Of a stretch of 41,694 nt of DNA, positions 15,732 through 22,278 are shown in pieces (position 1 is the stretch's first letter; each line of letters starts with the position of its first letter). Position numbers and translations under genes: made by a program. This DNA is from an uncultured Lachnospiraceae bacterium (lineage in GTDB: Bacteria > Bacillota_A > Clostridia > Lachnospirales > Lachnospiraceae). The stretch spans positions 1 to 41,694 of the forward strand of contig CAJUDN010000003.1 of NCBI GenBank assembly GCA_910585355.1, written 5' to 3'. Below the pieces are notes generated by a model. It was not told where the DNA came from. It did not search any database and worked only from the letters and a program-made list of their open reading frames with translations.

Positions 15732-15758
15732 GGGGAGGTGTTGGCGCGCCTCCCCTTT
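15732..15758 (+). terminator. Hairpin terminator (copy 1)
   Basis: GGGGAGG (15732-15738) and CCTCCCC (15749-15755) with TTT after. The T run is short, so efficiency is uncertain. It separates two blocks of small genes. Confidence 0.55.
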
Positions 15759-15767
15759 AATATGAGA

Positions 15768-15783
15768 GTTGCGACGTCGCAAC
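15768..15783. promoter_or_regulatory. Perfect 16-base palindrome (copy 1)
   Basis: GTTGCGACGTCGCAAC is fully self-complementary without a spacer and lies 14 bases before ATG 15797. It would suit a dimeric regulator or a nuclease site better than an RNA hairpin. No protein can be assigned. Confidence 0.5.
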
Positions 15784-15796
15784 AGAAAGGAAAAAC

Positions 15797-15946
15797 ATGG
15801 AAAAAAGACCTGAAATATTGTATACAGAGAACATGGAAGAAGTTTTTGAAATTCTTAGGCAATGCGGGCAGAAGCCAGCATATGAAAACATTGGAAAGGA
15901 CGAAGAAGGCTGTGAGTTGGCAGTTCCGTGCTTTGTGGCGAAATAG
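15797..15946 (+). CDS. 49-residue acidic protein (copy 1)
   Basis: A short gene with GAAAGGAAA before ATG 15797. The product (MEKRPEILYTENMEEVFEIL, ending GCELAVPCFVAK) is acidic and reads as real protein, whereas the longer overlapping frame that starts at 15738 is very basic and unlikely. No family recognised. Confidence 0.6.
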   Translation: MEKRPEILYTENMEEVFEILRQCGQKPAYENIGKDEEGCELAVPCFVAK

Positions 15947-15995
15947 AAAGGAGAGATTTTATATCGTGAAGTATCCAGTGGATGAGTAGATTTTT

Positions 15996-16223
15996 ATGAA
16001 GATATGGCTATCAGGCTTGAATGAGCCAGACGAAGGTGATAGAGTGCTGGCAGTAGCTACGGTTGAGGCAATTAACCGCGCCTATGATGCGGGCCTGGAG
16101 GCAAGGGGTAAGCCGCATGATAAACACACAGCCCCAGCAAGGCAAGTTTACCATGCGGTGGCCATTTTATCAAGCCCCCTATTTAAAATGGCTATATGGG
16201 CTTATATGAGCGTCAGGGCTTAG
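15996..16223 (+). CDS. 75-residue hypothetical protein, N-terminus possibly frameshifted (copy 1)
   Basis: The main part (NEPDEGDRVLAVATVEAIN, then AYDAGLEARGKP) reads as genuine protein. The first ten residues do not, and the DNA just upstream reads DFYEDMAIRL in another frame, which would join naturally to NEPDEGDR after a one-base shift near 16018. The ATG at 15996 lacks a good ribosome site. So this may be the remains of a longer gene. Function unknown. Confidence 0.45.
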   Translation: MKIWLSGLNEPDEGDRVLAVATVEAINRAYDAGLEARGKPHDKHTAPARQVYHAVAILSSPLFKMAIWAYMSVRA

Positions 16224-16230
16224 CAAAACT

Positions 16231-16310
16231 TAACATTTATTAGTAAATGTTAGTTTGTTGACACGGTTACACACACGGGAGAACTAGTGAAAACTTGTTA
16301 ACAAATGTTA
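16231..16310. promoter_or_regulatory. Inverted repeats with AAATGTTA half-sites (copy 1)
   Basis: TAACATTTA-ttag-TAAATGTTA at 16231-16252 is a perfect 9-base inverted repeat, and another half-site AAATGTTA follows at 16303-16310 next to the palindrome TGTTAACA. The cluster lies in a gene-free gap before the late block and may bind a regulator. No promoter with a good -10 is seen here. Confidence 0.4.
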
Positions 16311-16401
16311 AGGTTTTGAACTGCTAGAGAAAACTAGAGTTTAAAGAAATATCGAACAAAATTGAAATTTGAAAATAAACTTTCAAAAAGGCGGTGATGG
16401 A

Positions 16402-16578
16402 TTGAAGATCAGGGTTGCATATACAGAGGATGAGAGGGAGAAAAAGCGGCTTCTTGAATGGGCGGTGAAGCGTCTGTTTTCTGATACCAGAGTGAAGGAA
16501 ACGACAGAAAGGGACGGCTTTCTGCATACGGTTTTGACAGTACCAAAATCCAATAAAACCTTACATTCCGCAAGATAA
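16402..16578 (+). CDS. 58-residue phage-type protein (copy 1)
   Basis: A small basic protein (KIRVAYTEDEREKKRLLEW, then DGFLHTVLTVP). Start TTG 16402 has GGCGGTGA seven bases upstream. Similar short proteins are common in clostridial phages. Its end (KTLHSAR) runs straight into the promoter of the capsid cassette ten bases later, so the cassette may have been joined on here. Confidence 0.6.
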   Translation: MKIRVAYTEDEREKKRLLEWAVKRLFSDTRVKETTERDGFLHTVLTVPKSNKTLHSAR

Positions 16579-16588
16579 AGGATGTATA

Positions 16589-16617
16589 TTGACGATACCC
16601 TCTATATGTGGTAGGAT
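16589..16617 (+). promoter_or_regulatory. Promoter of the capsid cassette (copy 1)
   Basis: TTGACG at 16589-16594, 17-base spacer, TAGGAT at 16612-16617. This looks like a vegetative sigma-A promoter, so the scaffold and capsid genes need not wait for the early operon or for a phage activator. Confidence 0.65.
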
Positions 16618-16635
16618 AGGTATAGAATGAAATAC

Positions 16636-16723
16636 GGCATGAGTACCGCCCTATGGGGTTAGTCTTGATTGCAAGGCATGGGAAATAATCAGTCTGATGG
16701 CTGGTTATTGCTCATGCCTTTTT
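16636..16723 (+). promoter_or_regulatory. Attenuator-like leader RNA before the scaffold gene (copy 1)
   Basis: GGCATGAG (16636-16643) is a perfect complement of CTCATGCC (16711-16718). The same CTCATGCC arm also closes a longer local hairpin starting GGCATGGG (16675) through AATAATCAG/CTGGTTATT, followed by TTTTT. The two pairings exclude each other. The local one is a terminator; the other would prevent it. This suggests regulated readthrough into the capsid genes (inference). Confidence 0.55.
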
Positions 16724-16770
16724 CATTTGAAATAGCCCACTTCGGGCGTAAAAAGAAGGGAGAAAACATC

Positions 16771-17205
16771 ATGGAAGATAACAACATCAACCAGAACGCA
16801 GACCCGGCAGCCAATCACGGAACAGGGGAAAAGACTTTCACACAAGAGGATGTAAACCGTATTGTTGGGGAACGCCTTGCCAAAGAGAAGGCAAAGAACA
16901 GCGGGGAAGCTGATCTTGCGAAGAGGGAGCAGGAACTTGCACAGCGGGAATTACACATGAGTGCCAAGGAACTGTTATCAGAGAAAGGGTTGCCTGTGCA
17001 GCTTTTTGATGCCCTTAACTGCACCGATAAGGAAGCAATGGAAAAGAGCATAGGGACAATAGAAAAAATATTCAATGAGTATAAGGCGAATGCCACAAAG
17101 CAGCATATATTTAAAGGCTTCCAGCCAGGGGCAAGCGGCAAAGTGTCGGGTGCCGGGGCAGCGGAAGACGCAGAACTGAGGAAAGCTATGGGGCTTCGTA
17201 CTTAA
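16771..17205 (+). CDS. Phage capsid scaffolding protein, DUF4355 family (copy 1)
   Basis: A 144-residue acidic protein of the DUF4355 scaffold type. It has a disordered N-terminus (MEDNNINQNADPAANHGTGE), TFTQEDVNRIVGERLAKEKAK as the hallmark start of the coiled coil, a charged helix (about 45-75), and a C-terminal segment of the sort that binds capsid protein. Scaffolds guide shell assembly and then leave or are cleaved. GGGAG lies before ATG 16771; the frame is open upstream through the leader hairpin, which is not coding. It lies 19 bases before the capsid gene. No protease gene is nearby. Confidence 0.88.
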   Translation: MEDNNINQNADPAANHGTGEKTFTQEDVNRIVGERLAKEKAKNSGEADLAKREQELAQRELHMSAKELLSEKGLPVQLFDALNCTDKEAMEKSIGTIEKIFNEYKANATKQHIFKGFQPGASGKVSGAGAAEDAELRKAMGLRT

Positions 17206-17224
17206 CGGAAAGGAAGCATAAAAC

Positions 17225-18100
17225 ATGGCTATCAATTTAGCAACAAAATTTTTACCATATGTTGACGAAAAATTTAGCACGGAGAGCAAGAAAAGCCTTT
17301 TAACCAATCAGGATTTTGATTGGACGGGGGCGCATACCGTGAAGGTGTATAAAGTCAGTACTTCCCAGATGAACGACTATAAGCGGAATACTCCGGAAGG
17401 AATGACAGGTTCCCGGTATGGCGTGGTGAAAGACCTTGACGCAACCACGGAAGAGTTCACCTTGAAAAAAGATCGTTCCTTCACCTTTGTTATCGACAAG
17501 TTGGATACAGACGAAACAGTACAGAATTTGCAGGCGGCTTCTGCTTTGGAAAGGCAGGTCAGGGAAGTAGTAATCCCGGAAGTGGATACTTACACCTATG
17601 GGGTGATGTGTGCCAATGCAGGACAAAAACCTGCTGCAAAGACACTCACCAAAGAGAATATCTATCTGGAAATCCTTGCTGGCAACAATGCCCTTGACAA
17701 TGAGGAAGCGCCGGAAACGGGGCGCATTATCGTTGTTACGCCGGATGTGTATGTACTGATGAAGCAGTGCAAGGACATCACAATGGAAACCGATATCGGC
17801 AATGATTTAAGGCTGAAAGGCGTTATTTCCAACCTTGACGGAGCTATGGTTATCAAAGTACCCGCTAACCGTCTGCCTAAGAACTTCGGCTTCCTGATCG
17901 CTCATCCATGCGCCACAGTCGCGCCTACCAAACTGGAAGATTACAAAATCCATGAAGACCCGCCCGGTATCAGCGGTTCACTGGTGGAGGGACGCATTGC
18001 TTATGATGCTTTTGTTTTGGATAACAAGGTAAAGGCATTGTATTATCAGGAACAGCCGGCAAGCAGCGGAGCGGAAGCTGAGACCGGAAGCGGCGCATAA
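17225..18100 (+). CDS. Phage major capsid protein (copy 1)
   Basis: A 291-residue major head protein, recognised by the clostridial phage capsid pattern: MAINLATKFLPYVDEKFSTE at the start, VKVYKVSTSQMNDY, an FTLKKDRSFTFVIDKLDTDET block, IIVVTPDVYVLMKQ and FGFLIAHPCATVAPTKLEDYKIHEDPPG near the end. HK97-fold is inferred from family. It comes straight after its scaffold, the normal phage order, with AAAGGAAG before ATG 17225. A strong terminator closes the pair. The genes that normally flank it (terminase, portal, protease upstream; connector and tail genes downstream) are absent. Confidence 0.88.
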   Translation: MAINLATKFLPYVDEKFSTESKKSLLTNQDFDWTGAHTVKVYKVSTSQMNDYKRNTPEGMTGSRYGVVKDLDATTEEFTLKKDRSFTFVIDKLDTDETVQNLQAASALERQVREVVIPEVDTYTYGVMCANAGQKPAAKTLTKENIYLEILAGNNALDNEEAPETGRIIVVTPDVYVLMKQCKDITMETDIGNDLRLKGVISNLDGAMVIKVPANRLPKNFGFLIAHPCATVAPTKLEDYKIHEDPPGISGSLVEGRIAYDAFVLDNKVKALYYQEQPASSGAEAETGSGA

Positions 18101-18110
18101 TAAGACCAGG

Positions 18111-18150
18111 CGCCCCGGACTTTCCCTTGCGGATTGTCTGGGGCGTTTTT
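18111..18150 (+). terminator. Terminator after the capsid gene (copy 1)
   Basis: CGCCCCGGAC (18111-18120) pairs with GTCTGGGGCG (18136-18145) with one G-U pair, followed by TTTTT. Confidence 0.9.
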
Positions 18151-18179
18151 GGCAGGTGGGAACGTAGACAGAGTAGCCA

Positions 18180-18281
18180 ATGAAGCTCTGGGAAAAATTA
18201 GGCCGAAAATAAGGGCCACAACAGAAATATGCCGGAGTGCTGATTGGGGCAGTACTCGCCCATTGTTTTGACAAAAAGTAA
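18180..18281 (+). pseudogene. Possible small membrane protein gene with in-frame stop (copy 1)
   Basis: From ATG 18180 the frame reads MKLWEKLGRK, a TAA at 18210, then GPQQKYAGVLIGAVLAH and CFDKK to a second TAA. The part after the stop is a plausible short membrane segment with a basic end. There is no clear ribosome site, so this may be a remnant. Another frame (18149-18271) is also open, starting at TTG. Confidence 0.25.
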
Positions 18282-18301
18282 GAGGAAAGAGGAATGTAGT
18301 C

Positions 18302-19216
18302 ATGACCAATGAACATCTTGTGATGAGGATCAAAGCCGGAGAGGATGTTGCTGAGAATATGGTCCAGCTTTACGATCAGGTAAAAGATTTCATTCGCTCC
18401 ATTGCCTGGAGATACCGGGAGAGCGGCGAACTGGAAGATCTGGAACAGGAGGGCTATCTTGCTCTTTATCCGGCCATTGAGGGCTTTGATCCTGCTGCTG
18501 GGTGTAAATTTCTTACTTATGCAGAGAAATGGATCCGGCAGAGGATAAAGCGTTATATTCAGAATAATGGAAGCTGTCTGAGGATCCCGGTTCAGCGTTT
18601 GGAGACTATACGTCAATATGAGAAGTTTGTATCTTCTTATGCTGCGGAGTATGGAAGGAAACCTTCGGATTGGAGGCTAGCGGTCAATTTGGGCTGCAGC
18701 ATGGAACAGGTAAAGAGGATAAGGGAAGATGCCAGCAGGGCCCGCCTGGGAAGCCTGGACAGCCCTGTGACCGGCCTGGACGGCTGGGAGGACGCCACGG
18801 CGGGAGAGTTTGTGGCGGATCCGTTTGACCTGGAGGCGGAAGTTATTGACCGGATGGAAGGGGATGAGCTGCGGCGCATCTTATGGGAATGTGTGGACAG
18901 TCTGCCAGGACAGCAGCCTGAGGTGATTCGGAAACGGTATAAGGGTGGCATGACACTGGCAGAGATCGGCAGGCAGCAGGGCGCCACACCGGAAACTGTA
19001 CGGCAGGTCCATGCCAAGGCGCTGCGGGAGTTGAGAAAGCCTAGATACTGTAAAAGGCTGCGGCCGTTCCTTCCGGAAGCGGAGAGAATATATAGCAAGG
19101 CACTGGCAGGCGGCGGAGTGGAACGGTTCCAGCAGACGTGGACCAGCTCCACAGAGCGGGCTGCCTTGTGGTTGATAGAGTCAGGAGAAGATATTTTATG
19201 GAAGGGGAGGAGATAA
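18302..19216 (+). CDS. Sigma-70 family RNA polymerase sigma factor-like protein (copy 1)
   Basis: A 304-residue protein with sigma regions in order. Region 2 is AENMVQLYDQVKDFIRSIAWRY, LEDLEQEGYLALYPAIEGFDP and KFLTYAEKWIRQRIKRYI; region 3 is about residues 110-150 (GRKPSDWRLAVNLGCSMEQVKRI); region 4 is LRRILWECVDSLPGQQPEVI, then TLAEIGRQQGATPETVRQVHAKALRELR. A 60-residue tail follows with no known match. GAGGAA lies before ATG 18302. It is the last gene before the right attachment repeat. It may redirect polymerase to element or helper genes, but no matching promoter class is recognisable in the element. Confidence 0.88.
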   Translation: MTNEHLVMRIKAGEDVAENMVQLYDQVKDFIRSIAWRYRESGELEDLEQEGYLALYPAIEGFDPAAGCKFLTYAEKWIRQRIKRYIQNNGSCLRIPVQRLETIRQYEKFVSSYAAEYGRKPSDWRLAVNLGCSMEQVKRIREDASRARLGSLDSPVTGLDGWEDATAGEFVADPFDLEAEVIDRMEGDELRRILWECVDSLPGQQPEVIRKRYKGGMTLAEIGRQQGATPETVRQVHAKALRELRKPRYCKRLRPFLPEAERIYSKALAGGGVERFQQTWTSSTERAALWLIESGEDILWKGRR

Positions 19217-19245
19217 AGAAAGGGGGCCAAAATGGAGTGAAACGT

Positions 19246-19262
19246 GATACCGTTTTGATACC
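19246..19262. repeat. Arm-type repeat pair near right end (copy 1)
   Basis: GATACC at 19246 and GATACC at 19257, the same 11-base pitch as at the left end. Proposed integrase or excisionase arm sites. Confidence 0.5.
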
Positions 19263-19367
19263 ATTATTTTTGGCAAGGGGGGATAAAAACGGCAACATAT
19301 ATAGGAAATGTCACGGAGAAATACGGAAAAACAATGGATGCAAAGAGAGAAAAAAAGACTTTCAATC

Positions 19368-19380
19368 TAAATATGAATAT
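19368..19380. repeat. Central attachment repeat between the two copies
   Basis: TAAATATGAATAT with element right-end sequence on its left (TTTCAATC) and element left-end sequence on its right (AGTAGAACTTG). This is the junction expected in the excised circle, here fixed between the tandem copies. Confidence 0.9.
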
Positions 19381-19433
19381 AGTAGAACTTGCCGGGGGCC
19401 AGTAAAAACAAGGCCCCCATAGTTATTCATTTG

Positions 19434-20507
19434 CTATATGATACCATCCTGATACTTAAAATTCAAGGCTTGTAATCTATCTGCCACTTCCTGATGCCGA
19501 TTAGGGTACAAATGACCATAAATTTTCTGAACCATGTCCACGGTGTCCCCGATTCGCTCCGCAACCAGATAAGGAGAAAAACCCAGGTCAATCAACAAGG
19601 ATACGTGAGAATGCCGGAGATCATGAATCCGGATGCGGGAAAGTCCTGTTGCAGCAGCGCCCTTTTTCATTGCATATCTCAATTTCATCATAGTGAGGGT
19701 GCAAAAGAAGCGTTCCTCATTCTCCAGCGTGTACACACGGGCTGCGTATTCGCGCAGGCAATCCGCCAGGAATGGAGGAATCGTTACTGTCCGGCAGCTA
19801 TTTTCTGTTTTGGGTGAAGTAATCAAATCAGTACATTCAAAACGGTGGTATGTTTTTGAAACATATATTAGGCATTTATCCAGGTCAATATCCGCCGGCG
19901 CCAGGGCCAGCAGCTCGCCTACACGAAGGCCGGCATAGAAGAGTACCATAAGGCCGGTGTATATCTCTGGCTCATCTATATGTTTTATAAAAAGCTGAAA
20001 CTGGTCCTTCGTCCAGAAGGAAATGGAGCTCCTTTTCGCAACCTTCCCGGGCTCCACAACTGAGCAAGGGTTCTTGGGAAGACCGTGAAATTTGACCGCA
20101 TAATTGAAGATGGAGCTTAAATATCCGTAGATTGCCCTGCAGGAGCTGTCTTTGAGCTTCTTTCCTGCAAGTTCGTTTTGCCATTTCCGAATATCTGCAG
20201 GAGTTATTTTATTGATTGGTTTCTGCTCAAAGAAATGAAGGATATGTTTATCAGAACCCGCTTTTTTATTACGCCAGGTGGACAGTTTAAGGCGGGCCTT
20301 TGCGTCTTCAAAATAAAGGTCGTAAAGACTTTTGAATGTTATATCCGGGGTTCCGGCGGCCTTCTCCAGAAACTCCCGCTCCCAGGCGGCAGCATCTCTT
20401 TTGGTAGAAAAACCGCGCTTGAGCTTTTGCCGGCGCTGGCCAGTCCAATCACGGTATGAAAATTTGCAGTACCAGGTACCGCGCGCCTCATCTTTATATT
20501 GTGCCAT
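19434..20507 (-). CDS. int: Tyrosine recombinase / integrase (copy 2)
   Basis: Identical in sequence to the integrase at 10857-11930. Its stop lies 54 bases from the central attachment repeat, so either integrase could act on all three sites. Confidence 0.95.
   Translation of the reverse strand: MAQYKDEARGTWYCKFSYRDWTGQRRQKLKRGFSTKRDAAAWEREFLEKAAGTPDITFKSLYDLYFEDAKARLKLSTWRNKKAGSDKHILHFFEQKPINKITPADIRKWQNELAGKKLKDSSCRAIYGYLSSIFNYAVKFHGLPKNPCSVVEPGKVAKRSSISFWTKDQFQLFIKHIDEPEIYTGLMVLFYAGLRVGELLALAPADIDLDKCLIYVSKTYHRFECTDLITSPKTENSCRTVTIPPFLADCLREYAARVYTLENEERFFCTLTMMKLRYAMKKGAAATGLSRIRIHDLRHSHVSLLIDLGFSPYLVAERIGDTVDMVQKIYGHLYPNRHQEVADRLQALNFKYQDGII
19440..19456. repeat. Arm-type repeat pair (copy 2, left)
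   Basis: GATACC/GATACT, 11-base pitch, to the right of the central attachment repeat. With the pair at 19246-19262 it gives the central junction arms on both sides. Confidence 0.5.
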
Positions 20508-20573
20508 ATGTATTCTTCCTTTCATTCTGGCCGGGCTGGGGCTTTGGAATGAAGGGGAAGAAACAGTTATTTT

Positions 20574-20987
20574 TTAAAGATCATCAATTGATACATTGTA
20601 AAGTTTTCTGTATTTTTTTAATTCTGTCATTTCTTCAAGGCGTTTATATGCTTCCAACTTTCCTAATTCGTTCAGCAAATTGTATTTTTCTAGTAGCTTT
20701 GCTTCGTCGCTTCTTTCTTCTCGTTTCCATTCTTCTAACATTGTGTCGAGCGCTCTTTGAATCTCGTCTTTTGGTATAACGGTATAACCTGACAATTTGC
20801 TTAAAGGAATATCTAATCCGGCAGCAATGCGCTCTAAGGTTTCTATTTTGGGCTTTTGGGTTCCAAGTTCATATTTTCTAATATTAGCTTCGTTTATCCC
20901 ACATTTTTCACCGAGCTGTTTTTGAGTTAATCCCTTTTCAATTCTGTATTTTCGTATAAGTTCACCTGTAAAAGATTTCTCCAACAC
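20574..20987 (-). CDS. CI-like XRE repressor (copy 2)
   Basis: Same 137 residues and GTG start as 11997-12410. Two copies would double repressor dosage, which could raise the threshold for induction (inference). Confidence 0.85.
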   Translation of the reverse strand: MLEKSFTGELIRKYRIEKGLTQKQLGEKCGINEANIRKYELGTQKPKIETLERIAAGLDIPLSKLSGYTVIPKDEIQRALDTMLEEWKREERSDEAKLLEKYNLLNELGKLEAYKRLEEMTELKKYRKLYNVSIDDL

Positions 20988-21033
20988 TTTTTCACCTCCA
21001 TATTTATAATAACACATTGGAATGTAAAATAAC

Positions 21034-21110
21034 AGATTGAAAAAAATCTTTTTTTCCATTGACAGGTTTAAATCAATCTGATACAATTAAAATGAGATTG
21101 AAAAAAATCT
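21034..21110. promoter_or_regulatory. Early promoter and operator-like repeats (copy 2)
   Basis: TTGACA 21059-21064, TACAAT 21082-21087; 16-base sites at 21034-21049 and 21095-21110. Confidence 0.75.
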
Positions 21111-21135
21111 GCAATTTTAAATGGGAGGTGAGAGA

Positions 21136-21333
21136 ATGAAAGTGGACAGAAAGAAACTGGAGCTTGCTATGGCGAGGGCTTGTATGAATACCAGAGACTT
21201 GCAGATTGCGTCAGAGCTTCCACGCCCGACTTTGAATGGTGTTCTTGCTGGACGAGACGTAAGGCCTGGAACGATTGGGCGGGTGGCAGCAGCTCTTAAG
21301 ATTGATGTAACTGAGATTTTAGCAAATGAATAA
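21136..21333 (+). CDS. Cro-like XRE regulator (copy 2)
   Basis: Identical to the 65-residue protein at 12559-12756. Confidence 0.85.
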   Translation: MKVDRKKLELAMARACMNTRDLQIASELPRPTLNGVLAGRDVRPGTIGRVAAALKIDVTEILANE

Positions 21334-21355
21334 AGCGCCGGGCTGGGGCTTTGGA

Positions 21356-21490
21356 ATGGGTGAGAAGCCTATCATATCAACCAAGGGCATTCGTCCACGG
21401 TTCCCATTCTGGGAGAAAGTGGCTATTCTGGCCAGAACCAAAAAAGTTGCAACATCACAACCAAATTATGAAAGGAGACCAGAGGAATGA
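21356..21490 (+). CDS. 44-residue hypothetical protein (copy 2)
   Basis: Same short gene as 12779-12913, with the ATGA overlap kept. Confidence 0.6.
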   Translation: MGEKPIISTKGIRPRFPFWEKVAILARTKKVATSQPNYERRPEE

Positions 21491-21669
21491 CAGAAAAAGA
21501 GGTAAGCAGATATCTGCAGCTAGCAGCCAGAAAATCTTTTATCCTAACGCACTCCGGAATCAGCTGGAAACCGGAATACGGCCCAGAGCTGGAGGCAATT
21601 AACCAGGAACTTGTAAAGCTACGGAATATCATTGACCGGGAACACCGGAGAAGGGAGGTTGCGGCATGA
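21487..21669 (+). CDS. 60-residue early protein (copy 2)
   Basis: Identical to 12910-13092. Confidence 0.65.
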   Translation: MTEKEVSRYLQLAARKSFILTHSGISWKPEYGPELEAINQELVKLRNIIDREHRRREVAA

Positions 21670-21851
21670 GCAAGCAGTTTATGACAGCCAGTGAAGTAGC
21701 TGAGGTTATGGAGTGCTCTGAGCGCTATGGTTATAAGATCATAGCGGAACTTAACGCAGAATTAAAGACCAAGGGATATATAACCAGATCTGGCAGGGTA
21801 CCGCGAAAGTATTTCTTTCAGCGTACCGGCCTGGAAGAGGTGGGAGCATAG
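21666..21851 (+). CDS. Excisionase-like protein (copy 2)
   Basis: Identical to 13089-13274. Confidence 0.75.
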   Translation: MSKQFMTASEVAEVMECSERYGYKIIAELNAELKTKGYITRSGRVPRKYFFQRTGLEEVGA

Positions 21852-22216
21852 TGGCAAGCCGTGAGGAACTGCAGCAGAGCATCCGGCCGGGGATGAGGCT
21901 TGATAAGAATTTCTTTCTCCGGATCTATGGATATAGTATTACAACGCCGGAGTTTGCGGCGGAGGCCCTGGACAAGCTGGAGGCTGCTGGGTGCAGCAAG
22001 GCAAGGGGACATTATAGCTGCGTAGTGGCTGAATATGAGCAGAGGCAAGCGGAATCTATGAAGCCGGTAGCGGCAGAATATGTCAAGAAATTAAAAGAAA
22101 AATGGGAACAGAAAAGAGGTGAGCAGCAACGAGCGGAGAAGTTGGACAACATGAGCACGAAAGCCCTTCTGTTGAGGAAAAAAGAGCTGCTATTGATGCG
22201 GCGATTGCTGACATAG
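21851..22216 (+). CDS. Hypothetical protein with suspected frame break (copy 2)
   Basis: Identical to 13274-13639, including the implausible last 25 residues and the A6 run (22178-22183). Confidence 0.55.
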   Translation: MASREELQQSIRPGMRLDKNFFLRIYGYSITTPEFAAEALDKLEAAGCSKARGHYSCVVAEYEQRQAESMKPVAAEYVKKLKEKWEQKRGEQQRAEKLDNMSTKALLLRKKELLLMRRLLT

Positions 22217-22278
22217 ACAGACAGCTGGAAGCCCAGAAGGACTATTCAAAGCGTAGCAACTGGAATGGGCAGCCGCCG

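Larger units (their letters stand above)
10791..19367. mobile_element. Phage-satellite-like integrative element, copy 1 (8,577 bases)
   Basis: The order is: integrase and CI-like repressor on the minus strand, then on the plus strand a Cro-like regulator, small early proteins, an excisionase-like protein, a RepA-like ATPase, an iteron-type putative origin, small phage-type proteins, DUF4355 scaffold, major capsid protein and a sigma-70-like factor. The bounds come from the 13-base repeat at each end and arm-like GATACC repeats inside both ends. No terminase, portal, head protease, tail, lysis, relaxase or transfer gene is seen. Size and content match phage-inducible chromosomal islands more than ICEs or complete prophages, but the capsid pair without the rest of the head module is unusual. 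A reduced prophage is the main alternative. Confidence 0.88.
20530..21358 (+). repeat. Pair of 22-base direct repeats (copy 2)
   Basis: The 22-base repeat occurs at 20530-20551 and 21337-21358, as in copy 1. Confidence 0.8.

Noticed and set aside
15738..15989. 83-codon very basic open frame
   Set aside because: It starts inside a terminator hairpin and overlaps a 49-residue gene with a good ribosome site.
17978..18616. 212-codon antisense frame over the capsid and sigma genes
   Set aside because: It crosses a terminator and two convincing genes on the other strand; no motif or ribosome site. The same applies to its copy at 26555-27193.
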